Shown here: in pieces, positions 14,538 through 21,449 of the stretch
How positions within the stretch are numbered: the first letter of the stretch is position 1
Layout of the letters: each line of letters begins with the position of its first letter
Assembly (NCBI GenBank): GCA_900547725.1
Contig: URHR01000020.1
Coordinates: 1 to 28,131 of the forward strand
Reading direction: 5' to 3'
Length of the DNA: 28,131 bases
Source: an uncultured Eubacteriales bacterium
GTDB lineage: Bacteria > Bacillota > Clostridia > Oscillospirales > CAG-272
Position numbers and translations under genes: made by a program
Notes under the pieces: generated by a model
The model's database searches: none
Told to the model about the DNA's origin: nothing
The model's input: the letters and a program-made list of their open reading frames with translations, nothing else

Positions 14538-16196
14538 ATGAACGAAAACGAGCAGAAGAATCCCGACAAACGGCCGGTGACATGGGTCATCGTTTATGCC
14601 GTTGTTTTCTTTCTGATTGTCGCGCTTTCCAACCTGAGCGCCATCAACAGTTTTCTTGCAAGGGTGTTGGACATCCTCTCGCCGGTTCTGCTCGGTCTTT
14701 GCATCGCTTACCTCATCAATCCGCTTTTCCGCGTCTTTGAGCGGAGAGCCTTTTATCGCGTCCGCCCGGCATCCCTGCGGCGCACGCTTGCCCTGCTTCT
14801 GACCTACGCAGTTGTCGTCGCGCTGATCGCGGGACTGCTCCTGCTGATTATCCCGCAGCTGATCGGAAGCATCAAAGCCTTTGCGGGAAGCTTCAACAGC
14901 CGCATGGATTCTCTGGTCGAACAGCTCAATACGCTTATCGATTGGCTGAACGCGCGGCTTCCCGGGCACGACAACTCCCCCGCCATTACCCCGCTTGACC
15001 GCGCCACGGTGCTGAAAAAGGTCAACGAGTTGTGGAACTCTCTGACGGAGCTGATTAAAAAGAGCATTGATTCCGGCAGCATCTCGCGCATCTTTGCCAT
15101 TATCGGACAAACCGCCTCGGTCGTGACCGATATCATTCTCGCCATCTTCATCTCGCTCTATATTCTCGCAACCAAGGAATTGCGCTATGCGCAGATCAAG
15201 AAACTGCGCGTTGCATGGATTCCCCCGCGCGTCAACGCCACGCTGACCCGTATTCTTTCCATCGCGGATCGTTCCTTCGGCGGATTTTTGCGCGGAAAGA
15301 TTCTGGATTCCTTTATCGTGGGGGTGCTGGTCTACCTCTTCTGCCTCATCGCGCGGATTCCGAACCCGATTCTGATCGCCGTGATCGTCGGCATTACCGA
15401 CATCATCCCCGTTATCGGTCCTTTCATCGGAGTCATCCCGTCGGCAGTCATCATCCTGCTGACCGACCCGATCAAAGTCGTTTTCTTCCTCATCGCCATT
15501 CTTGTGATTCAGCAGATTGACGGCAACATCATCGCCCCGAAAATTCTCGGCGACAACACGGGCGTTTCCTCGCTCTGCGTGATGATTGCCATTATCCTGA
15601 TGGGATCGCTGTGGGGGCTGGTCGGCATGATCGTCGGCGTGCCGCTCTTTGCAACCGTGTTGGAACTGCTGAAAATCAGCATCGGCAAGCGGCTTGCCGC
15701 CAAGGGTCTGCCCGACGAAACCGAGTCCTACTACGCACCCGACGCTTACGTGGGCACGCCCGAGTCCGCGCGCGGCATCCGCCCGCGCAGAAAGCGCACC
15801 AATGCGGAGAAAACCGCCGAAAGTGCAGGCGTAACCACGGGCGCGGGTCGGCTCTCCCGCACGGAGCGGCTGAACCTCGGCACGCTGTCGCTTGCCATGC
15901 GGCACGGGCTGTTCCGTGACCCGAGCGACGAAGCGTTGGAAGCGTTTGCGGCGGACGAGGCGCAGTTCCTTGCCAAAATCAACGCTGCAACGCAGGCAGA
16001 GAATCCCACTGCAGAGAAGCCTGCGGAATCTGCGGAATCTGCGGAAAGCGCGGAGACGGAGTCTGCCGAAGAAACCCCGCCCGCCGAAGAAAAAATTGAA
16101 ATGTCCGGGGTAGCGGAAGAACCCGCCGACACCCCTGCGGAAGCTTCCGAGCCTGCGGAAACTTCGGATCAGACGGAAGGGGGGGCGGACGCATGA
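14538..16196 (+). CDS. AI-2E family (UPF0118) membrane transporter with acidic C-terminal tail
   Basis: About 552 residues. The membrane core has about eight segments, and family motifs are clear: DRSFGGFLRGKILDS, GPFIGVIPSA, QQIDGNIIAPKILGDNTG and GVPLFATVLE. Members are called autoinducer-2 exporters by homology (TqsA), but several act as ion antiporters and the substrate here is unknown. After the core comes a cytoplasmic tail of about 150 residues ending in Ala/Glu/Ser/Pro-rich repeats such as AESAESAES. The ATG at 14538 is chosen because the promoter rules out 14463; AGGTG lies about 6 nt upstream, and a GTG at 14529 is an alternative. The stop overlaps the next paralogue by 4 nt. Confidence 0.88.
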   Translation: MNENEQKNPDKRPVTWVIVYAVVFFLIVALSNLSAINSFLARVLDILSPVLLGLCIAYLINPLFRVFERRAFYRVRPASLRRTLALLLTYAVVVALIAGLLLLIIPQLIGSIKAFAGSFNSRMDSLVEQLNTLIDWLNARLPGHDNSPAITPLDRATVLKKVNELWNSLTELIKKSIDSGSISRIFAIIGQTASVVTDIILAIFISLYILATKELRYAQIKKLRVAWIPPRVNATLTRILSIADRSFGGFLRGKILDSFIVGVLVYLFCLIARIPNPILIAVIVGITDIIPVIGPFIGVIPSAVIILLTDPIKVVFFLIAILVIQQIDGNIIAPKILGDNTGVSSLCVMIAIILMGSLWGLVGMIVGVPLFATVLELLKISIGKRLAAKGLPDETESYYAPDAYVGTPESARGIRPRRKRTNAEKTAESAGVTTGAGRLSRTERLNLGTLSLAMRHGLFRDPSDEALEAFAADEAQFLAKINAATQAENPTAEKPAESAESAESAETESAEETPPAEEKIEMSGVAEEPADTPAEASEPAETSDQTEGGADA

Positions 16197-17647
16197 AAGA
16201 AAAATCTTCCTTTCGCCGTCGGGCGCTGATCGGCATTGCGGTCTACGCAGTCCTGTTCCTCATTCTGATGCTCATCATCAACCGCACCAAGCTTGGCAGT
16301 TGGTTGGACAGCGTTCTGCTTCTCTTCCGCCCGATCCTCATCGGTCTGGCTCTCGCCTATCTGCTCAACCCCTTTTTCCGCTTCTTTGAGCGGAAGCTCC
16401 TCTACCGGATGCACCCGATGGGTCTGCGGCGCGGCATTGCGCTCTTTCTGACCTACCTGACGCTGTTTGCCATCCTCGCCCTGCTCGTTATGCTGATCCT
16501 GCCGTCGCTTTACGACAGTATGCTCCGCTTCTTAGACAATTACGACAACTACGTCACCACTGCGGTGCACCAGTTCAACCGCGTTCTGGAAAATATCGAT
16601 GTCTTTCTGGCGAACATCGGCATTCAGCAGAACTTCATCCGGTATCTGGACATCGAAACGGTTCGGCTGACCCTTTCCAAGGCATTCTTCAACTACGACC
16701 GGATCATGGATTTCGTCGGCAGTCAGCTGAGCGGCAGCGGCTCGGTGGTGAGCACGCTCTCTTCCATTCTGAGCATGGCGACGGATATTCTTTTCGCGCT
16801 GTTCATCTCGCTTTATCTGCTGGCAACCAAAGAGCAACGCTATGCGCAGATTATGCGCCTGCGCCGCGCGCTCTTCAGCGACCGCACGAACGCTTACATT
16901 ACCCGTCTCTGCACGATTGCCGACCGCTCGTTCGGCGGCTTTCTGGAAGGTAAGGTGGTGGATTCGCTCATCATCGGCCTGATGACCTACGTTGCGGTGC
17001 TGATCTTCCGCATTCCCTACCCCGCGATGGTTGCAACCATCGTCGGCGTGACCAACATTCTCCCCTTCTTCGGTCCGATCATCGGCGCGATTCCGACCTC
17101 GGTCATCGTCCTTCTGACCGAGCCGCAGAAGGTTCTGACCCTCTTGATTATCATCGTCATCATTCAGCAGATCGACGGCAACATCATCGGTCCGAAGATC
17201 CTTGGCAACAACACGGGCATTTCCTCGCTCTGCGTGCTGATCGCGATCTCCACAATGGGTTCGCTCGGCGGCTTTATGGGAATGCTGCTCGGCGTGCCGT
17301 TCTTCGCAACTGTTCTGACGCTGACCGAGGAACGCCTGACCCGCCGCCTGCGCAGTCGCGGTCTTTCCTCCGCCACCGAAAACTACTACCCCGCCGATTC
17401 GCTGATCGACCCCGCCGATGACATGGAAAGCCGCAGTGACCGTATTGTGCGGCGCTTGGAAAAGCGCTACCTGCGGATTCTGATGAAACAGCGGAATCAC
17501 GAGGAGCTGACCCGCCGCGAACGCATTCAAAAACGCATTTACCGCGCAGGTCGCAAACTCCGCCTTCTCCCCGAACTCTCCGACAGTCTTTTCGTTCAAT
17601 TCTCCGTAGAAGAGTCCATCCGCGAGGTTGCGGAAAGAGATGCGTAG
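16193..17647 (+). CDS. AI-2E family (UPF0118) membrane transporter, second paralogue
   Basis: This 484-residue paralogue of the preceding gene keeps the same motifs: DRSFGGFLEGKVVDS, GPIIGAIPTS, QQIDGNIIGPKILGNNTG and GVPFFATVL. The tail is shorter, basic and lacks Ala/Glu repeats. Its ATG lies in an ATGA overlap with the first gene, so translation is coupled, and the two products may form a hetero-oligomer (inference; known family members are homo-oligomers). Membrane segments cluster near 8-28, 38-55, 72-95, 195-215, 255-275, 285-325 and 345-375. A tandem duplication is the likely origin. The gene ends directly against repeat element F, copy 2. Confidence 0.88.
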   Translation: MKEKSSFRRRALIGIAVYAVLFLILMLIINRTKLGSWLDSVLLLFRPILIGLALAYLLNPFFRFFERKLLYRMHPMGLRRGIALFLTYLTLFAILALLVMLILPSLYDSMLRFLDNYDNYVTTAVHQFNRVLENIDVFLANIGIQQNFIRYLDIETVRLTLSKAFFNYDRIMDFVGSQLSGSGSVVSTLSSILSMATDILFALFISLYLLATKEQRYAQIMRLRRALFSDRTNAYITRLCTIADRSFGGFLEGKVVDSLIIGLMTYVAVLIFRIPYPAMVATIVGVTNILPFFGPIIGAIPTSVIVLLTEPQKVLTLLIIIVIIQQIDGNIIGPKILGNNTGISSLCVLIAISTMGSLGGFMGMLLGVPFFATVLTLTEERLTRRLRSRGLSSATENYYPADSLIDPADDMESRSDRIVRRLEKRYLRILMKQRNHEELTRRERIQKRIYRAGRKLRLLPELSDSLFVQFSVEESIREVAERDA

Positions 17648-17765
17648 GGGACGCAGGGGATGCGGGGATGCGGGGATGCGATGGAGGGAACTTTTGAAAA
17701 AGTTCCCTCCAAACCTCCCTCAAAACTTTCAACGCATTGATAGGGAGAGTGCGAACATCGTGCCA
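17648..17765. repeat. Element F, half-copy 2
   Basis: Starting at the stop codon of the second AI-2E gene are GGGGATGCG-type words, a hairpin GGAGGGAACTTTT/AAAAGTTCCCTCC (about 17682-17710), AAACCTCCCTCAAAACTTTC, AACGCATTGATAGGGAGA and GTGCGAACATCGTG (17749-17762). The order matches the left half of F copy 1 at 14147, but the right half is absent. Confidence 0.75.
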
Positions 17766-17850
17766 TTGGCGTTTGGTTTGAAATGACACAGAGCGTATAG
17801 CGTTCTGTGGGATAAAATCCATTCGTAACAATGTAACCGAGAACCGATGC

Positions 17851-17872
17851 GGAACGACACATGGGTCGTTCC
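17851..17872. repeat. 22-bp palindrome next to module B, copy 2
   Basis: This is the same GGAACGAC...GTCGTTCC palindrome as at 10021-10042, 12 bp outside the B end of the A+B unit at 17884. Positions 17766-17850 show no further feature. Confidence 0.7.
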
Positions 17873-17883
17873 GCCCCATTCAA

Positions 17884-18178
17884 CAACTAACCTGAACCGT
17901 TTCTATCCGGTAGCGGAGCGAGCGGCGGTAGCCGCTTTGCCAATCCCGCTGGACGGGATTGGACGCGGAGCAGCCGGAATTCGTAGCACATAAATGGCTA
18001 CACAAAAATTTGCACAATAAAAAGCAAGGGGGAAAATCCCCCCTGGTTAAAGTTCTTGAAAGTTCTTAGGAAACTTCTTTCAAGAAGTTTCCTAAGTGGG
18101 TTTGGGCAAAGCCCAAGGTCTTGGGGTTTGGGCAAAGCCCAAGGTCTTCGGGTTTGGAACAGAGTCCCAAGGTCTTAA
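17884..18178 (-). repeat. Composite dispersed repeat A+B, copy 4 (inverted)
   Basis: Module B is inverted first (AACTAACCTGAACC, TTTCTATCCGGTAGCGGAG, hairpin AATCCCG/CGGGATT, GCAGCCGGAATTCGTAGCAC). Module A inverted follows with a perfect hairpin TTAGGAAACTTCTT/AAGAAGTTTCCTAA (about 18065-18096). The terminal A segment (GGGTTTGGGCAAAGCCCAAG, GTCTTG) is present about three times in tandem, a local expansion not seen in the other copies. Confidence 0.85.
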
Positions 18179-18238
18179 ACGCTTCAAATCCTCATGTCAA
18201 TGCGGGAAATCTCCATTCCATTGAGAGGGGAGATGCGG

Positions 18239-18244
18239 TATAAT
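18239..18244 (+). promoter_or_regulatory. Possible -10 box of the glutaminase A-like gene
   Basis: A perfect TATAAT stands about 34 nt before the start codon, but the -35 position holds only TTCCAT at 17 bp. An activator-dependent promoter would fit a carbohydrate-related gene; this is inference. Confidence 0.45.
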
Positions 18245-18277
18245 AGGAGTGTAAGAAAAAAGCCGGAGTAACCGGAA

Positions 18278-20245
18278 ATGAAAGGAAAGAAAACAATGAA
18301 CGCTTTTCGTCCGACTGCAATCCCGCTGATGACGACGGATCCGTTTTTCAGCATCTGGAGCTTTGCCGACCGACTCACCGACGATAGCCCCCGCCATTGG
18401 ACGGGGCGCAGACAGTCCATGCTCGGCGTGCTCACCGTAGACGGCGTGCCCTACCGCTTCATGGGGCAGACCGACCCGTTTGAAAGCTACTTTGCAGACG
18501 GTCCTGCACTGAAGCAGACCTCGGTGACGGTCAACCCGACCTCGACGGTTTATACTTTCGCGCACCCGCTCTGCGACCTGACGGTGACCTTCCTCACGCC
18601 GCTTCTCTGCGACCGCCCCGAGGTGATGTCCCGCCCGGTTTCCTATGTGTTTTATAAGATTGTCCCCGTTGAGGAAGGACATACCTTTGAAATGTACATT
18701 GACGCTTCCTGCGATCTCTGCGGCGACGAAAAGGGACAGAACTTTGTCCACCACGTCGAGAACGGACACGCGTGGATCGGCGCGGCGGAGCAGAACGTTC
18801 TGAACGAATCGGGGGATGACGTGCGCATCGGTTGGGGTTACCTGCATTTGGTTCACCCGAACGCAGAGGTCTCCACGCGGAACTGCCGCACGGCGTTCTT
18901 CCGCAAACGTGTGTCGCAGAGAACGAAGGATCGCATTGCGCGGGAAACGGCGGACGAACTGCTTTCTTTCCGCACCTTCCCGCTGGTTTCGGCAACCTCG
19001 GAGAAGCTTTCCGACGTGTTCGTGTTTGCCTACGACGATGTGCATTCGGTGGAATACTTCGGCAAGCCCGCAGACGCGTACTGCATGAGCGTGTACGGAT
19101 CGTTTGAGGCAATGCTGAAGGTCGCGGTTGCGGAAGCCGACAGCCTGCGCGCGGCGTGCGCGGAGTTCGACCGCACGTTGACTGCCCGCATGGAGAAGAT
19201 CAGCTCCGAGTACGCGGCGGTCGGCGCGCTTGCTTACCGTCAGGCGGTTGCGGCGCACAAGGCGGTGTCGGTGGACGGCAAGTTGCTGTTCCTCTCCAAG
19301 GAGAATTTCAGCAACGGCTGCATGGCAACGTTGGACGTGACCTATCCGTCCATCCCGCTCTTCCTGTGCCTGAATCCCGAGCTGGTGAAAGGAATGATGC
19401 GCCCGCTGTTCGCCTATGCGCGGACTGCCGCGTGGAATCTGCCTTATGCGCCGCATGACTGCGGGCAGTATCCGCTCTGCAACGGGCAGGTTTACGGCGT
19501 GAACGACGGCGTTGTGGATGAGGAGCACCAGATGCCGGTGGAAGAGTGCGGAAACGCGATTCTTGTGGTTGCGGCTACGGTACGTGCCGACGGCGACCGT
19601 GCGTTTGCCGAGGAAAACCGCGACCTGCTCGAAAAGTGGGCGGACTATCTGGTCGCTTACGGCTACAATCCCGGCAATCAGCTTTGCACCGACGATTTTG
19701 CAGGGCATCTGGCGCACAACTGCAACCTGAGCCTGAAGGCGATTGTGGCGCTCGGCGCTTACGGTCAGCTGTTCGGTGAGAAGAAGTACACCGAGGCGGC
19801 GAAGAAGATGGCGGAGAACTGGGTCAGGGACGCGAAGCGCGCGGACGGAATCGGGTACAATCTGACCTTTGATAATCCCGAGACGTGGAGTCTGAAATAC
19901 AACATTGTCTGGGATCGTTTGTTGGGTCTGGGTTTGTTTGACGAATCGGTCAGCCGCGAAGAGCAGGCGGTTTACCTGCAGAAGATGCGCCGTTACGGTG
20001 TGCCGCTTGACAGTCGCGCGGACTACACGAAGATCGACTGGTTGGCATGGACGACGGTGATGACCGACGATACGGACTACCGCGACAAGGTATACCGCGC
20101 GACATTCCGCATGGTTTGCGAGTCCCGCGACCGCATTCCCGTGACCGACTGGTACGATGCGGTGGACGGCAGATGCGTCGGCTTCCGCGCCCGCTCTGTT
20201 CTGGGCGGCTTCTACATCAATTTGTTGGAAGAGGATTTTCGGTAA
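18278..20245 (+). CDS. Glutaminase A-like protein (DUF4964/DUF5127/DUF4965/DUF1793 architecture)
   Basis: This 655-residue protein matches the glutaminase A-like superfamily. The N-terminal DUF4964 segment reads IPLMTTDPFFSIWSFADRLTD and RHWTG. A beta-rich DUF5127 region follows to about 270, and an alpha/alpha barrel-like part carries YPSIPLFLCLNPEL, APHDCGQYP, MPVEECGN, QLCTDDFAGHLAHNCNLS, DNPETWSLKYNIVWDRLLGL, LPLDSR-like PLDSRADYTK and VGGFYI-like LGGFYI. Fungal GtaA hydrolyses glutamine, but most bacterial members sit in polysaccharide-use loci and their activity is unproven. No signal peptide is visible, so it should be cytoplasmic. The start could be ATG 18278 (GGAG 9 nt upstream) or ATG 18296 (AAAGGA 9 nt upstream). 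The repeat array begins directly at the stop codon. Confidence 0.82.
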   Translation: MKGKKTMNAFRPTAIPLMTTDPFFSIWSFADRLTDDSPRHWTGRRQSMLGVLTVDGVPYRFMGQTDPFESYFADGPALKQTSVTVNPTSTVYTFAHPLCDLTVTFLTPLLCDRPEVMSRPVSYVFYKIVPVEEGHTFEMYIDASCDLCGDEKGQNFVHHVENGHAWIGAAEQNVLNESGDDVRIGWGYLHLVHPNAEVSTRNCRTAFFRKRVSQRTKDRIARETADELLSFRTFPLVSATSEKLSDVFVFAYDDVHSVEYFGKPADAYCMSVYGSFEAMLKVAVAEADSLRAACAEFDRTLTARMEKISSEYAAVGALAYRQAVAAHKAVSVDGKLLFLSKENFSNGCMATLDVTYPSIPLFLCLNPELVKGMMRPLFAYARTAAWNLPYAPHDCGQYPLCNGQVYGVNDGVVDEEHQMPVEECGNAILVVAATVRADGDRAFAEENRDLLEKWADYLVAYGYNPGNQLCTDDFAGHLAHNCNLSLKAIVALGAYGQLFGEKKYTEAAKKMAENWVRDAKRADGIGYNLTFDNPETWSLKYNIVWDRLLGLGLFDESVSREEQAVYLQKMRRYGVPLDSRADYTKIDWLAWTTVMTDDTDYRDKVYRATFRMVCESRDRIPVTDWYDAVDGRCVGFRARSVLGGFYINLLEEDFR

Positions 20246-20486
20246 AGACCTTGGGACGCTAAGACCTTGGGACTCTGTCCCAAGCCCTGCTTAGGAAACT
20301 TCTTAAAAGAAGTTTCCTAAGAACCTTCAAGAACTTTAAGCAAGGGGATTTTTGCTCCTTGCTTTTGTTGTACTGATTCTGATGCAGCCGTTTGCCGTGC
20401 TGCTATTTCCGGCTGCTCCGAGCCAAATCCCGTCAAGCGGGATTTTTTCGCTTGCGCTCTCTCCGCTACCGGATAGAAATGGTAGA
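20246..20486 (+). repeat. Composite dispersed repeat A+B, copy 2
   Basis: It begins at the base after the stop codon. The first A segment (AGACCTTGGGACGCTA) is duplicated, then TTGGGAC/GTCCCAA hairpin, CCCTGCTT, hairpin TAGGAAACTTCTT/AAGAAGTTTCCTA, CTTCAAGAACTTTAAGCAAG. Module B follows with hairpin AAATCCCG/CGGGATTT and ends CCGGATAGAAATGGTA. It stands in direct tandem with copy 3. Confidence 0.88.
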
Positions 20487-20738
20487 AAAAGACCTTGGGA
20501 CTCTGTCCCAAACCCTGCTTAGAAAACTTTTGAGAAAGTTTTCTAAGAACTTTCAAAACTTTAACCAAGGGGATTTTTGCCCCTTGCTTTTTGTTGTGCC
20601 GATTCTGATGTAGCCGTTTGCCGTGCTACGAATTCCGGCTGCTCCGAGCCGCATTCCGCCAGCGAAATGCGGACGGCGGCAACTTGTTGCCTTGCCTTCT
20701 CTCCGCTACCGGATAGAAATGGTTCAGGTTAGTTGATA
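20487..20738 (+). repeat. Composite dispersed repeat A+B, copy 3
   Basis: It repeats copy 2 directly: GACCTTGGGACTCTGTCCCA, CCCTGCTT, hairpin TTAGAAAACTTT/AAAGTTTTCTAA, CTTTCAAAACTTTAACCAAG, then B with a different stem (GCATTCCGC/GCGAAATGC in place of AAATCCCG/CGGGATTT) and an extra GGCGGCAACTTGTTGCC hairpin-like segment. It ends GGTTCAGGTTAGTTG and runs into repeat C. Confidence 0.88.
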
Positions 20739-20744
20739 ATGGAA

Positions 20745-20973
20745 CGCCCTCATCCGTCGCCTACGGCGACACCTTCCCCCTCGAAGGGGAAGGCTTTGTA
20801 CAGACCTCTTTTGTTTTTACTTTGAAATGTTGACATCTAACAAGTGCTTGAAATTCTAAATGCAAATGTCTGAAGTGCCGAATGCCTGAAGCACTCTTTT
20901 TGAGATTAGCAAAACGATCGGAAGCCTTCCCCTTTGAGGGGGAAGGTGTCGCCGTAGGCGACGGATGAGGGCG
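20745..20973. repeat. Paired inverted repeat C, copy 2
   Basis: Arms 20745-20795 and 20923-20973 are near-perfect inverted repeats (CGCCCTCATCCGTCGCCTAC, then ACCTTCCCC) around 127 bp of AT-richer sequence unrelated to the spacer of copy 1. No ORF of useful length lies in the spacer. Confidence 0.85.
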
Positions 20974-21021
20974 AATCGTAAAGGCAAACCACAACTCAAA
21001 GATATTTGACATATCTGCCAT

Positions 21022-21066
21022 GTACGCCACGTTCGCCACGTTCGCCATGTTCGCCATGTTCGCTCA
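21022..21066. repeat. 9-bp tandem repeat
   Basis: There are five units related to GTTCGCCAT (GTACGCCAC, GTTCGCCAC, GTTCGCCAT twice, GTTCGCTCA). The repeated core, read inverted, is the word GCGAACAT that also occurs in repeat C copy 1 and in F. Confidence 0.75.
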
Positions 21067-21069
21067 GCG

Positions 21070-21444
21070 TACAGAAGGCTTCCCCTTGGGGGGAAGAAAA
21101 CTGCAAGCAGTTTGTCGCGTAAGCGACTGATGAGGGGGGATCAATCTGCACTTGCGAAAGGCATACACTCTCCCTACGCACCCCACCCACAAATCGGGCG
21201 CGAAGCCGTACTCTGCAAAGCCCTCGCACCTCCCAACCAACCCCAAAACTTCCCTGCACGGCAACCGCCGCTCTGAAAACGCAGAAAATCTTTACAACCA
21301 AATCCGGCGGTTGCCGTGCAGGGAAGTTCGGGGAGATGAGGGAGGTTTGGAGGGGGAACGGCGATTTTGCAACGCAAAATCTGCCGATAGCGGCTTTGCC
21401 GCGTTGAACCCATCTCCGAAAGGGGTCTCTTCCCCCTCCAAGGT
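21070..21444. repeat. C right arm plus palindromic repeat D, copy 2
   Basis: A single C right arm (AAGGCTTCCCC ... GCGACTGATGAGGGG) is followed by the joining segment TTGCGAAAGGCATACACTCT and GCGAAGCCG. Then come perfect 24-bp D arms (21247-21270 and 21305-21328) around a 34-nt loop, GGGAGGTTTGGAGGG and CCTCCAAGGTCTTC. It ends about 6 nt from the mutS stop codon. Compared with copy 1 it has an insertion near 21115 and about 60 extra bases near 21360-21415. Confidence 0.85.
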
Positions 21445-21449
21445 CTTCT

